A DNA stretch of 64,000 bases from Mantamonas sphyraenae (Eukaryota; CRuMs; Mantamonadidae): positions 124,001 through 188,000 of the forward strand of contig JAPMXV010000031.1 of the NCBI GenBank assembly GCA_026936335.1, written 5' to 3'. The stretch's first letter is position 1; every line of letters begins with the position of its first letter. Position numbers and translations under genes: made by a program. Of the stretch, positions 32,085 through 43,574 are shown piece by piece. The notes below the pieces were generated by a model. That model worked only from the letters and a program-made list of their open reading frames with translations, did no database searches and was not told the origin of the DNA.

Positions 32085-35000
32085 ATGCGTCAGCGAGCAG
32101 CCCGAGCCCGCGCACATCTCAAGTGGTATGAGCAGCCAGCCGTGCAGGTGGATCTGTGGCTGCACAACTTCTTTTTCCGCCTTGGGAAGGCCGTGTCCCG
32201 ACACCCACACTTGTTTGTTTTGCTGCCCCTCGCCATTTCTTTCATCGCCATCATGGGCTGGGGCGAGGCCCAAATCGTATCGCCCACCGTGTCCGACCTG
32301 GCACCCTCAGAGTCGGTGCCCCTCAAGGGCTTTGCCATCTGGTCGCGCCTCTTCAACAGCTACGGTGGCAATTTGCAAATCGTCATCCGAAATGGAAACC
32401 CGGCCCTCTTGGACGAGGTCTCCACCTTACGTGGACACCTGGAAATCGTCCTACGTGGCGGAAGACGGCAGTGGATTCTATGCCAGTGACATTTGTCTCC
32501 CTGCGAATGTTTCTGCATCCCGCGTCATCACGCTAGAGCCGGCGCCGCGGCCAGCTCGCGCCGCCTGCAGAAAATTCTCGGCAGCCAGCGCCACAGCTCC
32601 CCAAATCCGCGCCAGCGAGAACGTCACATCGCGCTTGGACGTCCAACCAGGAGTCACCGTCGTCGGGGAGTACGGCGTAGGCATGAAGCTGGACAACATG
32701 GCCTGGACGTCCTCCGAGGGTGTCCCAACCTACCGCCTGAGCATTCCCTTGGGACCGTCTCGACAGAAGGACGCCATGCACGACGCACGCCAGCCCCTGG
32801 AGGTCGACATGCAAAACATGATCAACCAACGCACCTGGACCCACGCTGGACCCAAGAGCGAGGTGATTGCCAGCCTCGATCGTCTCTACGGCGTGGACAT
32901 TTGGATCATCCTCGGCTTCCTGGCCCTTTTTGGCGCCGTCATGGTCTACGCCTGGCTTTCGTCTGCACGCAGCGCACGTGGACAGTGGCGGCTTTGGTTT
33001 GCACCCATGAGCTTTGTGTCGTCCACACTGTCCATCCTGGCCACGTGGGGGCTGTTTTTCTGGCTGGGTTGGTACCCTGTGCTGGCAACCATGTTCTCCT
33101 TCATTGTCTGCCTGGGCATTGGCATGGACGACGCCTACCTTCTTCTCCATCTCATCGACCACGCCCATGGCAAGCCCTCCACACGCTTGGCCCATGGCAT
33201 GGCTCATGCAGGACCGGCCATTGTCATGACCTCCATCACCGATGCCATCGTGTTTGCCATCGGCACAACCTCGTCCGTGCCCTACATCCGCGACATGTGC
33301 ATCATCACCTGTGCCACCGTCATTGTCGACGCCATCATGCAGTCCACCTTCTTTGTAGCCCTGCTCTACCTCGACATGGTGCGTCAGCACGCACAAACCG
33401 ACCGCCTTGGCTGCGTGCCTTGCATGCGTGCCTGCTGCCAGCCAGGGTACGCCACACGTGTGGGCGACACCACAAGCTTTGATCTTGCCGTGGAATCAAG
33501 CAGCAAGTTCATGTTGTCCACAGCTCCAAGCTCCAGCAGCGACATTGCGGAGGCAACGTGGAAGCCAAAGAAGGCGCCCGTTCGAAGTAGCAGCACACGC
33601 ACAAGCAACGGCACCATGCTGACTCCTGAGACAGCCCTCACAACACCGGGGTTCATCACACCCAACAACGACACGGAACGCGCGGACATCGCGGGCTCCG
33701 TCACAGGTACCACCGTCGACGCACACACTGAACGCTCCGCGTCTCCCAAACCCTGCATCTGCATCGGAATGTGATGAGTCCCGAAGGGACAGCCACGAGG
33801 TCGACGCATCATTCTCCCTGGACAGCAAAGTCAATGTGAACGCAGCCACACCCACACAGACCAGGCGCACACGGAGCTCCCAGAACCCTCCGAAGCGGTC
33901 CAGTCGTTTCGCTGACAATGTTCACTGGTCAAAGACGCATTGGATTGCGCGCGTGCACAGCACAAAGCTGGGCACAGTTCTCGCATCCATTTTTGTCATC
34001 ATTGCCACCGTGATCATCATCACGGCCATGGCATCCTTCCAACCGGGTCTCATTTCTCCCGCTGGACCAAAGCTTCCCTGGAGAAGCTGTGTACGAGGTC
34101 GAGCTTACCCTCACGACCCACTTTACGCGTCAGGAGGACATGTTTGCCATTGTGCGGTTTGGGGAGAACCAGCAGCCCAGCAGCGCAGTGTTCCAGCAGA
34201 AGTGGAACAGCTTGTTTGCACGCGTGGTGGCTTTGCCTGCGAGCAACATCACTGTGCTTCCTGGCACTGCACGCAATTGGTTGCAGGACATGGCTGCCTG
34301 GGCTGCTGCTGAACAGGCAACTCCCACTCTGCCCACAGACACCGTTGCGTTTGGCCGTCTGCTCCACCGGTTCCTGGACGATGCTCGCTTCTCCACCTAT
34401 CGCGAAGACATGATCTTTGCCAAAGAGTACGTCGCTGGCACGTACGAACGTGTCCTCGAGGCCTGCGTCTTTGTTGTGCCCATCAAGCAAGTGGAAACCA
34501 CACAGGAAACGTTTCAGGGGGCCAACAAGTTCTTTGCTGCAGTCGAAAAGGCACGCAATGACGTTGTGGGAGCCTCCAGCGAGTGGAACATCCGCTTGGC
34601 TGCACCGCAGTGGTTGGAGCTCGACTCCACGTCGACCATCTTTGCCAAGATTGCGCAAGATCTGCTTGTGAGCAGCCTGGCCATGTTTGTGGTGTTTTGG
34701 CTCTTTTTGTTCGATCCTCGCGTGTCGGCTGCGCTTGTGGGCGTGCTGCTCTTCCTGGCCTTCTTTGCCGTCAGCGTGTTCCACCTGGCCGGCTTTGCCT
34801 TTGACTCGCAGGCCATGCTGTCACTGCTGCTCTCCTATGGCTCCATCGTGGACTACTCTGCACATGTGGCCCACCAGTACATGATCAGCGTGCACAAGAA
34901 GCCTCGCCAGCGCCTTGAGATGGCTCTCAACCACATCGGCGGCATCCTGGTCGACGCATTTGTCACCACCGCCCTCAGCTCCATTGTTTGCTTCTACCTC

Positions 35001-35228
35001 ACTGGTTCGCTCCTCGGTTTCTTTGTTCTGTACAGCATTGCCGTCGTTACGGCCTTCATCTTTGCAGCTGTGCTCATGCCCCAGGTGCTCCTGATCATCA
35101 ACCCGCGCGCTGCTCGTGTCATTGTCATGCGCGACGCAGAGGAGATGGACGGACAGGTCGACATGGCACTCAAGGCGTATGGCATCGACCTCGGACAGGC
35201 GATGGACACCAACGCCACACTTGGATGA
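32085..35228 (+). CDS. Patched/NPC1-like RND-family membrane protein, broken by three +1 frame changes
   Basis: About 1,045 residues once frame changes are allowed; ATG 32085-32087, TGA 35226-35228. RND permeases of this type move sterols or lipids across membranes. Seen: TM1 (HLFVLLPLAISFIAIMGW), a first extracellular loop, a sterol-sensing-like bundle with the TM4 motif GIGMDDAYLL, a Ser-rich cytosolic linker (about 33500-33900), TM7 (ASIFVIIATVIIITAM), a second loop, and the C-terminal bundle with the TM10 motif GSIVDYSAHV. The paired GxxxD motifs are the proton-relay signature. The frame moves by +1 near 32430-32470, near 33740-33765 and near 34055-34085. No GT-AG intron of usual size restores it. 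Either an assembly problem or a pseudogene; domain content is intact. Confidence 0.82.
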
Positions 35229-35285
35229 AACGAGCAACAAATGCATTCCCAGTTGCAACACCTCACCCACCGTCCCCACATCCTC

Positions 35286-38200
35286 TCACTGCACGAGTTC
35301 GCTCGATGCGGCGTTGCGTGGTTCACGCAGCAGACTCAAGTCGTACAACTGGTCCTCGCCCAAGCAGCTGAGCTGTTGCAGAAACTTGTTCATGGATGGG
35401 TTGACCGGGTATGTGTAGCCGCGTTGCTGGTACTGCTTGATTTCCCGGATGACATTGTACACAAGCGTACGCTTCTTAAAGTTGATGAGTCCGTTCAACG
35501 TGTCTGCGTTGCCGTCGTCGATGAAGGTCAGATCGGTGAGGTAAACTCCCAGGTATGGCACACACGGAGGGTCGATGTTGTGCAGAGCGCCACGGTAGTT
35601 CTTGTACGATTGCTGGCTGCTCATCAGCTCCTCACACTCAGCCATGATGGTGCGCTGTCTGTGACCCAACCCGTTGCGCGTATGCTTCAGACGGTGCACC
35701 GCTGCATTGTTGATGCCTGAGATGATAGCCAGCAGCGAGTTGAAGTTCTTGTGCTGCAGCAGGTATCCTGCCACGTTCACAAACTTGATCATCACTCGCG
35801 TCCTTGCCTTCAGACTCTCCTGCAGCAAGATGTTGCTTGCACACCACAGCGACACCTCGTTGAAGCGATTGATCATTTCCAACACGTTGGGTGCCCGATG
35901 CCGCAGTTTCGACTTGTTCCAGCTCTGATTGAGCAGCTCCACGTGCCGAATCGCAGCAAACAACTGAAAGTCAACCAAAGTCAACTGCACCGCAATGTCT
36001 TCCTCGTCACACTTGGTCAGAATATCTGCCGACGACGTCAAGTCGTACTCGCGCGCCTTGTACCCCGTCTTGTCCTTCTTGCTGGGCCCGCTGAACAGCG
36101 AGCGCGAGCGCAGCGGCACGCCTCCCACCTCTTCGTCCTCCACAGATGACGAAGAAGAAGACGACGACGACGACGACGACGCCTCGCCACTGTCGCCTTC
36201 GTTGCTCTCGCTCTGTCCGCTCTGGGCGGCCTCAAACTCTCGCTGCTTGTTCAGCAGCACGCGGTTGAGCTTGGTGGCCAGCTGCTTGTGTCCGTCGCGC
36301 TCCAGCACGTTGTTTACAAAGATGTGCAACTTGGACACGAGATCGTCGTCAAAGTCTTCGTACGACGTTTCGATCCACAGCGAGAGGACATTGCACACGC
36401 GCAGCTCGATGGGCAGCTGCACTCGCTGCCGGAAATGCTTTGCTTCTGCAGCCGTCATGTTCTCCGGCACAGGCACCTGGTAGCGCTGCAGCAGCTTGTA
36501 GAACATCTTGTTGGGTGACGTGAACGAGCGGTACGTGGTGATAAACGCCTTGGCAAACGTAAGGTCACTCTTTGTGGATGACGTCAACCGCGACACCAAC
36601 TTGTTCAGGTTGGCGGCACGGATCGAGGACCTGTCGCGCAGGGTTTGATCAAAGTACACTGGATGCAGGCCAGACAGCATGCTGACGTCGTCCCCGCTGC
36701 CCTTTACCTGCGCGTCGTCCACTTCGTAGATGATGTTGGACGGCGAGTCCTGCGGCTCGTCCCACAGCGACAGGTCGCTCTCGTCCTCCTTTTCGTCCGA
36801 GTCCACGTACGAGATGTACTGGTTCGTCGCCACATACGTCACCGTGTCCAGCAGACCCGAGAACGCACCCGCCAGCGCTTCGCACACGCTCGCAAGATGC
36901 AGAATCGACAGGTAGGCGTCGTTGTTTGCCTCGTCCTCTCGGGACCGCATGGCCTCCAAGGTCATGGAAAGGCGGTTGGTCGAGCTCACACGCTTGCCCT
37001 TTGCGTCCTGGACGCTTCCGGGGCTGCCTCCGCCACTGGACGAGACGCCGCTGCCGTCACCGCTTTCGTCTCCGTCTCCCTGCGACATGCTGGCTGCCTC
37101 TGCGGCCGCCTGTGCATCCAAGTTGCGTTGGTGAATGGTGTCGGTGGCATTCTTCACCGCACCGTGCAGCTGTACCGTAACATCGCGCACCTTGGTCACC
37201 GAGCGCGACAGCTGGCGACGCAGCGTGTTGACGTTCAGCTTGCGCCCCACCGACGTCGACGCAGCCATGATCTGAAAGATGGAGTTGCCGATTGCTTTGA
37301 ACGCAGCAGCAAGCAGGCCCGAGGACGAGGAGCCGGACTCGGAAGAGCCAAACACCTCGTCCGAGTTCAGCGCATCAATCAGCTTCTCCATGCCGCTCTT
37401 GCACGCACGCGTAGCGGTCACCAGCTGCTGAATGTTGGCCTCGATTTCCTGCGGAAAGGAATTGGAGGCGCTGAGGGCCTCGTCGACAGCCTGGGTGATG
37501 GTTGCAATGGCGCCCTGGAGCTGCTTGTTGGCAATGCGCTGCTGGGCCACCAGCGATGCAAGCTGCACCACGTCCTGGATGGCCATGTTGACTTCCTCAG
37601 TTGCCATGACCAGCGCACCCTCAAGGGACTCTCTGTCCATGTAGTTTGCGTTCTTTGCGCTCGCAATCAGTTCGATCATTGCAAGGCGCACGTTTTCGTG
37701 GGCTGTGTTCAAGTCCTGCTGCAGAGGCACGCACACCACGTGCTCCGCCTGCTCAGCCGCAGCAGATATCAGTTTCTGTACAAGGGTCACAGCGCGCTTG
37801 CTTGCGCTCACAATGGCGTCCTGGTCGTGGGCCACGTCCAAGATGGCGTTCAGCGAACCCGTTGCGCCACGTGCAAAACCCAGCATCTTTTCTTGCGTGG
37901 TCTGTTCCACGCCGTCCTCAAACAAGTCGTCCTCGGGAGGATCCTGCTCCAGCTGCTCCAGTGCATCGCGCAGCGCCGTGGCCTTTGTGACCAGCTCCGA
38001 CTTGATGTTTTCTGCGACTCCACTTCCGTCGTCGCTTCCTCCGCCGCTGCTGCTGCCGCCGCTCTTGGACGACATGCGCAGGCTCATGCGCTTGTGTGCC
38101 TCCTCCATGTTGGTCACATCCTTGCTGTTGACGGTTTTCAGCACCGAGAGAAAGTCGAGCAGGGCGCTCTTGATGTTGAATGCGGCTCCCTGAACACGCT

Positions 38201-40326
38201 GCACCTGTTGCATAAGCTGAATCTCTGTGAGGCGTACGAGCTCCAGTTTGACTTTGGGCTTGCTGCTTCGCCTTTGGCTGTTGCTGTTGGAGCCAGAGAC
38301 GACCTCGGAAAACACCTTTTCCACGTCGCCCACAGGGCGCATGGCGTTGCACAGACCAGCCGTGCGGTCGGCAAGGGTGTCTGTGACGCTGAGTAGGGTT
38401 TGCTGCAGTGTGCGATGGCCGTGGAAGCGGATGACGAGCTTGCGCGTGAGAACGCTCATGTCGAGGATGAGTTGCAAGGCCGTTTCGCACTGCTTGAGCA
38501 TGTTGCGATCGTACTCCGAGTCATTGACGGAGCAGAAGAGTTCGCCGTCGGGCACAGAGAAGCGTGAGAGCTGCGAATGTGTGATGCGCACACCGGTTTC
38601 CTCCTCGTCGAGTTCCGAGACAAAGCTCATGTCCAGCGACGAACGACTATCATCGTCTCCTCCGTCGCTCGAGTCGTGTTGCGAGTCGCTACGGTCACGC
38701 TCGGTGAGAGACATGGTGGACGAGGACGAGGAGCCGTAAGAGGAGAAGCTCTCTGGCACCTCGCCTTCCTCGGGCGAATCGGTGTCGTAGTACGAGGCGT
38801 AGGAATCGGAGCGCTGCGAGCGTCCGAGCTCGTTGTTGGAGGCGACGCGACGCAGACCGATGCTTGCGGCACTACTGGACTTGCGCAACGAGACGACGCC
38901 GCCTGTTTCTTGCTGGACGCTGCTGAGCACGGGTTCGCTCGTGGCCTTTTTCTTGCCGACCACAGCTTTGACAGGGTGCAAGGAGCAGGCCACGCCCGTG
39001 AGGTACTGCATCCACAGCTCCAGCTCACGCAGACTGCTGGCCTGGATGCGGAGCGTGCGTCCAAGATCGGCCATCTCCACAAAGAACACGTGCAGACGGT
39101 TGTCGTAGTTGTACGGACCCGTGACGCCTGTGATGGACAGGGTGCTCACCGTGCCACTGGGGGTGGTGGCCTGTGTAGAAGCATTGCATGGGTGCGCAGG
39201 TGAATCGTGGGACCAGGCCGTGTTTACGTGCAGAGTGCACAACACCATTAGCGTGTGTCAGCGCACCAAAGTTGTGAAAAAGGGCAAACATGAAATCGAG
39301 CGGTGCGACCGCGTTCGTTGGGCGCTCGAAACGTACAAGCATATCTGTGTAATAATTGAGTTCGGTGATGCTGAGCACAAACCAGCGGCGCTTCCAGTTC
39401 TTGACCTTGCTGCCTTGCTTGAAGAGGAAGCCCTATGGTGTGTGTGTGGGTGTGCCTGTGTGAGCGCAAAAAGCAGGGCGAGGCGAAATTTGGGCGGGAG
39501 GGTCGCGGCCATCGCAAAAAGCTCACCTGCAGAAGGCCAAACGAGTTGCGCGGCGACGTCTGGATAAGCGTGTTGATCTGAGTGACCCACGCCGTGCACT
39601 CCTCCTCGGTTTCGGGGGCGAAAAAGTATGTTCTGTGGCCGTGGAACACGAGTGAGCGTGTGAGCGGACAAAGGGCTGGCGGGCGTGGACCCGAAAGCCA
39701 AAAGGGCGAAGGCAGCGACGCCCAAAAAAAGGCCCTTGTGGCGGTGGACGCACCTGTAGTCTGTTTGGAGAATCCACACATGTTGGCGTCCATCAAACTC
39801 GTATTCGTCGCCAAAGGCAACATATGCACCCAGCATGCTGATGACTGGGATCTGGTCGATGAACTTCTGGTCGCCCTTCTGCGAATAGTACGCCAGGTAA
39901 CCCGGAAGCAGCTCGAACCAGCGCCGCTTCCAGTTCATTACGTTCTTGCCGCGCTTGTGCATGAAGCCTGAATGCCACAGGTTGACCTCCTGCGATGTGT
40001 GAGCGGGTGCGCGCCCGCGTGGAGGTGTCAGTGCCTACGGCAACGAGCAAAAACGGGAAACCAAAGCTCGACCGGCGTGAAAAAGCAACCCGGCCCCGTA
40101 AAGCTCCCGGGGCGGGCCCATGTGCAATGTCACATCGAAGCAGTGTCGCATGCATGCGCCCTCCACTTGGTGTGCTGGCTCGCTCAAAGCCTGCGCCCAT
40201 GCGCCGCCCGCCTGCACTCTACTCTGCGATTTCGGGCTTCTCACTCACCGTCGACTCCATTTTGGGCACGCTCGGCTTGCGCCGCGCCAGAAGAGTTTTT
40301 CTGCGCGCTGACCCTTCACTGCTCAT
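35286..40326 (-). CDS. Ras guanine-nucleotide exchange factor with two PH domains
   Basis: Activates Ras-family GTPases at membranes. Five exons: 40249-40326, 39754-39989, 39527-39632, 39337-39432 and 35286-39170; all phases agree and the product is 1,466 residues. Exon 1 gives MSSEGSARRKTLLARRKP. Two tandem PH domains each begin with a similar motif, KRGKNVMNWKRRWFEL and KQGSKVKNWKRRWFVL, and are split by introns. A long helical, Ser-rich middle follows, then the RasGEF N-terminal module (about 36330-36690; LTFAKAFITTYRSF) and the CDC25 catalytic domain (about 35330-36050; RFNEVSLWCASNIL, then VPYLGVYLTDLTFIDDGN). The PH domains predict phosphoinositide-dependent recruitment. Head-to-head with the Sec23-like gene (155 bp). 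Confidence 0.92.
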
Positions 40327-40481
40327 CTGTACACAGGTTGGCACAAAGACAGTGGTCAAAGGGGATTTGGTGCAGAGGCGTCCGACTGCGGGGAGAAGGA
40401 AAGGAAGAAAGGGGAAAGAAAGACTGGGTGACTCGGCGCCGACCCGCACCCTCTCCACCACCGCAACGACAACACCCAACC

Positions 40482-42935
40482 ATGCTCAGCTCGGTCGACA
40501 ACACGACCAACTCGCCGTCTCCCTCTGCCGGTGGCTACGAGGCCAATGGCATGGCCACATCACCCATGGTCAGCCCAGAGGGTGACGTGGCTGGCTCGCC
40601 AGGACCTTCCTTTGCCAGCTCCTCGTCCACAGGCAACGGCACAGGCATGGATGGCGTCGTATCCGACAGCCAATCGGCCGAATTCTCCGTGGCTGTGTTC
40701 TCCTCGTCCATGGTGCCGTCGTCCAAGACCCTGGCCGAGGAGACGGGATTGCCCCTGGGGTTCCATCTCACGCCGCTGTGTCCGTTGTCTCCGTCGCCAG
40801 CCAGCGTGCGACGACAACCCGTGCTGTGTCAGTACTGCCTGGCCAGCATCCATCGGTACACTGACGTGAGTGGACGCGAATGGCACTGTACTTTTTGCGG
40901 CGGAGCAAACCTCCTGGACGAGGGCGAGGACGCCACGGGCTTGCCCGAGCTCCAACTCAACACCGTCGAATACGTAGACTCATTTGTGGACGTGCGGGAC
41001 GAGGGCGAACTGATCCTCTTTGCTCTGGACGAGAATCTGGACGAGGAGGAGCAGGAGACGTTGAAACAATCTCTGGTCGACGTGGTGTCCACCCTGCCCA
41101 GTGACGCCCGAGTGGGCCTCCTTTCCTTCTCAGGCACCGTGTCTGTGTACGACCTTCAGGCGTCGGGTGTCAGCTCTGCCGAGGTGCTGACGGGCATCAC
41201 TTCGCCCGAACTTGAGGACCTTCAGGACCTTGCCGCACGCATGGACAGCTACGTAGTGCCGGCCATGTCCAGCATCGACAACCTCCGCGTCATTCTCGAC
41301 ACCCTCTACTCACCCAGCAAAGCCCATGCCCAGGAGACGCTCAAACAACGGCGTGAACGCCAGCGTCGAGCACGACGTCAACGTGCAGAGGCCAAACGCT
41401 GCCTGGGCGTCGTCCTGGAACTGGCCCTGGGACTGATTTCAGGACGGCTGTGCAACGCATCTGCCCGTGCCAAGGCCAGCTCGTCGACACGAGTGGATAG
41501 CAGTCGGCTGGGCACAGAGGCGGCCACCCAGCTCGGTCAGGGCGGACGATTGATTGTTGCCCTGGGCGGACAGTGCAACTATGGACCGGGTGCCATTGTG
41601 GGCAGCCCTGGAAGCGATGATATGGACTATTATGGAGAGTTTGCACAGCAGTACTACTCCGCTGTGGGCCTGTTTGCCAATCAGCACAACGTCGTGGTGG
41701 ACATTCACTGCTGTGGCCCAAAGGACTTTTACACGCACACCATGCAGGAGACAGTGCAAAGGTCCGGTGGCTCCTTGCTCTTGCGCGCCGATTTCGGTCC
41801 TCGCTTTGTGGCCGACATCCAGCTGTGCCGGCGAGCACAGGTGGGCAGCAACGCCACTCTGCTGCTCCGGGCCAGCGACTCCGTACACATGAGCCATGTC
41901 ATCGGCAATGCGGTGCCGGACTATGAGCCCGCCCCGGGCGTCTCTGACAAGTGGTTCGCCGAGTTTGGCAACGCCGAGGCAGATGACGGCGCCGTCTTGG
42001 TGCGCATGGGCTCGGCCAACACAACACACACGCTGACGTTTGAGTACGAAGTCGACGACGAGGTGCTTGCCGAGCACGTGCTGTTGCAATTTGCTGTGCA
42101 GTACACCACACGCACGGGCCAGCGCATCACACGCATCGCCACACACCAGCTCGTGTGCACAGAAAAGAGTGAGCAGTACCTGGAGAGCATCAATGTGGAC
42201 GAGCTCAGTGTGCTCGAGGCCAAGCTCAGTGTACTGCAGGCTCGCAAGCAGCCCGACGAGGACACCCTCGACACCGTGTTTGGCGACATCGACCAAAAGG
42301 TCTTTCGCTTGGCAGCCCTCACGGGTTCCTTTGACACCTCCACCAACACCTACAAGATGCAACGCTCCCTCTCATCCCTGCCCAAGCTTTTGTACATGCT
42401 CCGCCGTGGCCCCATGCTCGGGCCCATCCTCCAGCACCCGGACGACATCGACTGCATCCGCGTCCTCTTCCTGGGAATGAGTGTGGCCAATGCACACCGC
42501 CTCATCATCCCGGTCGTCTGGTGGTTCTACTACGACGACAACCAGCGTGTGGCTTCCCTGCAGATTTCCCCGGATGACCTCGCCCTCATGAAGGACAAGG
42601 TTGTGCTCATGGACAGTGGCACAGACCTTTTCGTCTGGCAAGGCTCTGCCGTCCAGTCGGACGAGCTGCGACAGGCCGCCCTTTTCCGTGCCGAGCAGCT
42701 GGCCTCTGGCCGTTTCCCGTCCCCACGCATCAACTCGTTCAACGAGGGCGATTCCATGAGCCGCTATCTGCTTGCACGGCTGGCCCCCTTGCACAAGGAC
42801 AAAAAGGCTCACCAACGCAGCAGCTTCCCCTGGGCCGAGGGTGTCCCTGCAGACAACTTTGCCTCGTTTCCCCCCACCAGCGAAGAGTCGTTTTACGTGT
42901 GGATGTCCGAGGTGGGTGTGAGTGTCGTGCAGTGA
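40482..42935 (+). CDS. Sec23/Sec24-family COPII coat protein, divergent Sec23-like
   Basis: 817 residues, single exon, ATG 40482-40484, TGA at 42933-42935. COPII inner-coat subunits bud vesicles from the endoplasmic reticulum. All family modules are present in order: a Ser-rich N-terminus, a four-Cys zinc ribbon (CQYCLASIHRY ... WHCTFCGGAN), the vWA-like trunk (GELILFALDENLDEEE; YYSAVGLFANQHNVVVDIHC), a beta-barrel, a helical domain and a gelsolin-like domain (VLMDSGTDLFVWQGSA). A basic insertion, RRERQRRARRQRAEAKR, interrupts the trunk near 41345-41395. Length is closer to Sec23 than Sec24, but similarity to classic Sec23 looks low. It may be a paralogue beside a conventional Sec23 elsewhere. 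The upstream in-frame extension to 39972 has no ATG. Confidence 0.85.
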   Translation: MLSSVDNTTNSPSPSAGGYEANGMATSPMVSPEGDVAGSPGPSFASSSSTGNGTGMDGVVSDSQSAEFSVAVFSSSMVPSSKTLAEETGLPLGFHLTPLCPLSPSPASVRRQPVLCQYCLASIHRYTDVSGREWHCTFCGGANLLDEGEDATGLPELQLNTVEYVDSFVDVRDEGELILFALDENLDEEEQETLKQSLVDVVSTLPSDARVGLLSFSGTVSVYDLQASGVSSAEVLTGITSPELEDLQDLAARMDSYVVPAMSSIDNLRVILDTLYSPSKAHAQETLKQRRERQRRARRQRAEAKRCLGVVLELALGLISGRLCNASARAKASSSTRVDSSRLGTEAATQLGQGGRLIVALGGQCNYGPGAIVGSPGSDDMDYYGEFAQQYYSAVGLFANQHNVVVDIHCCGPKDFYTHTMQETVQRSGGSLLLRADFGPRFVADIQLCRRAQVGSNATLLLRASDSVHMSHVIGNAVPDYEPAPGVSDKWFAEFGNAEADDGAVLVRMGSANTTHTLTFEYEVDDEVLAEHVLLQFAVQYTTRTGQRITRIATHQLVCTEKSEQYLESINVDELSVLEAKLSVLQARKQPDEDTLDTVFGDIDQKVFRLAALTGSFDTSTNTYKMQRSLSSLPKLLYMLRRGPMLGPILQHPDDIDCIRVLFLGMSVANAHRLIIPVVWWFYYDDNQRVASLQISPDDLALMKDKVVLMDSGTDLFVWQGSAVQSDELRQAALFRAEQLASGRFPSPRINSFNEGDSMSRYLLARLAPLHKDKKAHQRSSFPWAEGVPADNFASFPPTSEESFYVWMSEVGVSVVQ

Positions 42936-43085
42936 CGTAACGGGGTGGACGACGGATGAATCATGTGCTTTTGTTCCTTCAAAACCCTTGAATGAATTGA
43001 TGTGTGTATGTGCAGAGGTGTTGGTGTGTTTGCTGCCCTTGTGCCAAGAGTGACACGCGTGATGGGTGCAGCAGGGGGAGCGGCA

Positions 43086-43400
43086 TCATCGTCGCTTCAC
43101 CAAAGTCTCCACTGTGCTTGCGTACTCGTTGTCCTTCAAGTTCTCCGAGTACTTGGGGTTGTTGCGCATCAGCCACGAGGCGAGCCAATTGATAGCGTCA
43201 AAGGGCTCCCGCGTGCCAGGCAGCGGTTCCTTGGGCGTCTCAACGCCCGTGATTTGCTTCTGCTCCTCTGCCTCCACAAGCAGGTTCTCCAGCGCGGGAA
43301 CCAGCACAGGATACACCTTTTCTACAAGGTACTTCTGATCCTTGTCCGTCTGCAGTCGCTTATCCACAAACCACTCGGTGGCGAGTTCGCGAGTTTCCAT
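43086..43400 (-). CDS. Small Dpy-30-like protein
   Basis: 104 residues, ATG 43398-43400. The central sequence fits the Dpy-30 dimerisation motif: YLVEKVYPVLVPALENL, an acidic turn, then PFDAINWLASWLMRNNPKY, equivalent to the YL..V.P.L..GL..L ... P...LA.YL pattern. This motif forms a four-helix bundle that docks amphipathic helices in radial spokes and other axonemal complexes, and in histone methyltransferase complexes. Given the ciliary genes nearby, an axonemal docking role is favoured, but that is inference. The gene lies 174 bp downstream of the CC2D2A-like gene on the same strand. Confidence 0.65.
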   Translation of the reverse strand: METRELATEWFVDKRLQTDKDQKYLVEKVYPVLVPALENLLVEAEEQKQITGVETPKEPLPGTREPFDAINWLASWLMRNNPKYSENLKDNEYASTVETLVKRR

Positions 43401-43574
43401 CTTGCCGTTGCCGTTTTGCTTCCGTGTGTTTTTTTCCCGCGGCGCTGGTCTTGCAGAGTGTACTGGGCGGATGGACTGTGTCTAGATGCAGTAAACGAGA
43501 GGGCCAGCACAAGGGTGGGGTGCGGCCGGATGCAGACGATGGGAACAATTCGGTTTGTTGGCGCCTGCGCTCGC

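Noticed and set aside
36645-38396. 583-codon plus-strand open frame opposite the RasGEF gene
   Set aside because: Antisense shadow of a GC-rich coding exon; composition is low in acidic residues and no domain is visible, while the minus strand encodes a clear RasGEF.
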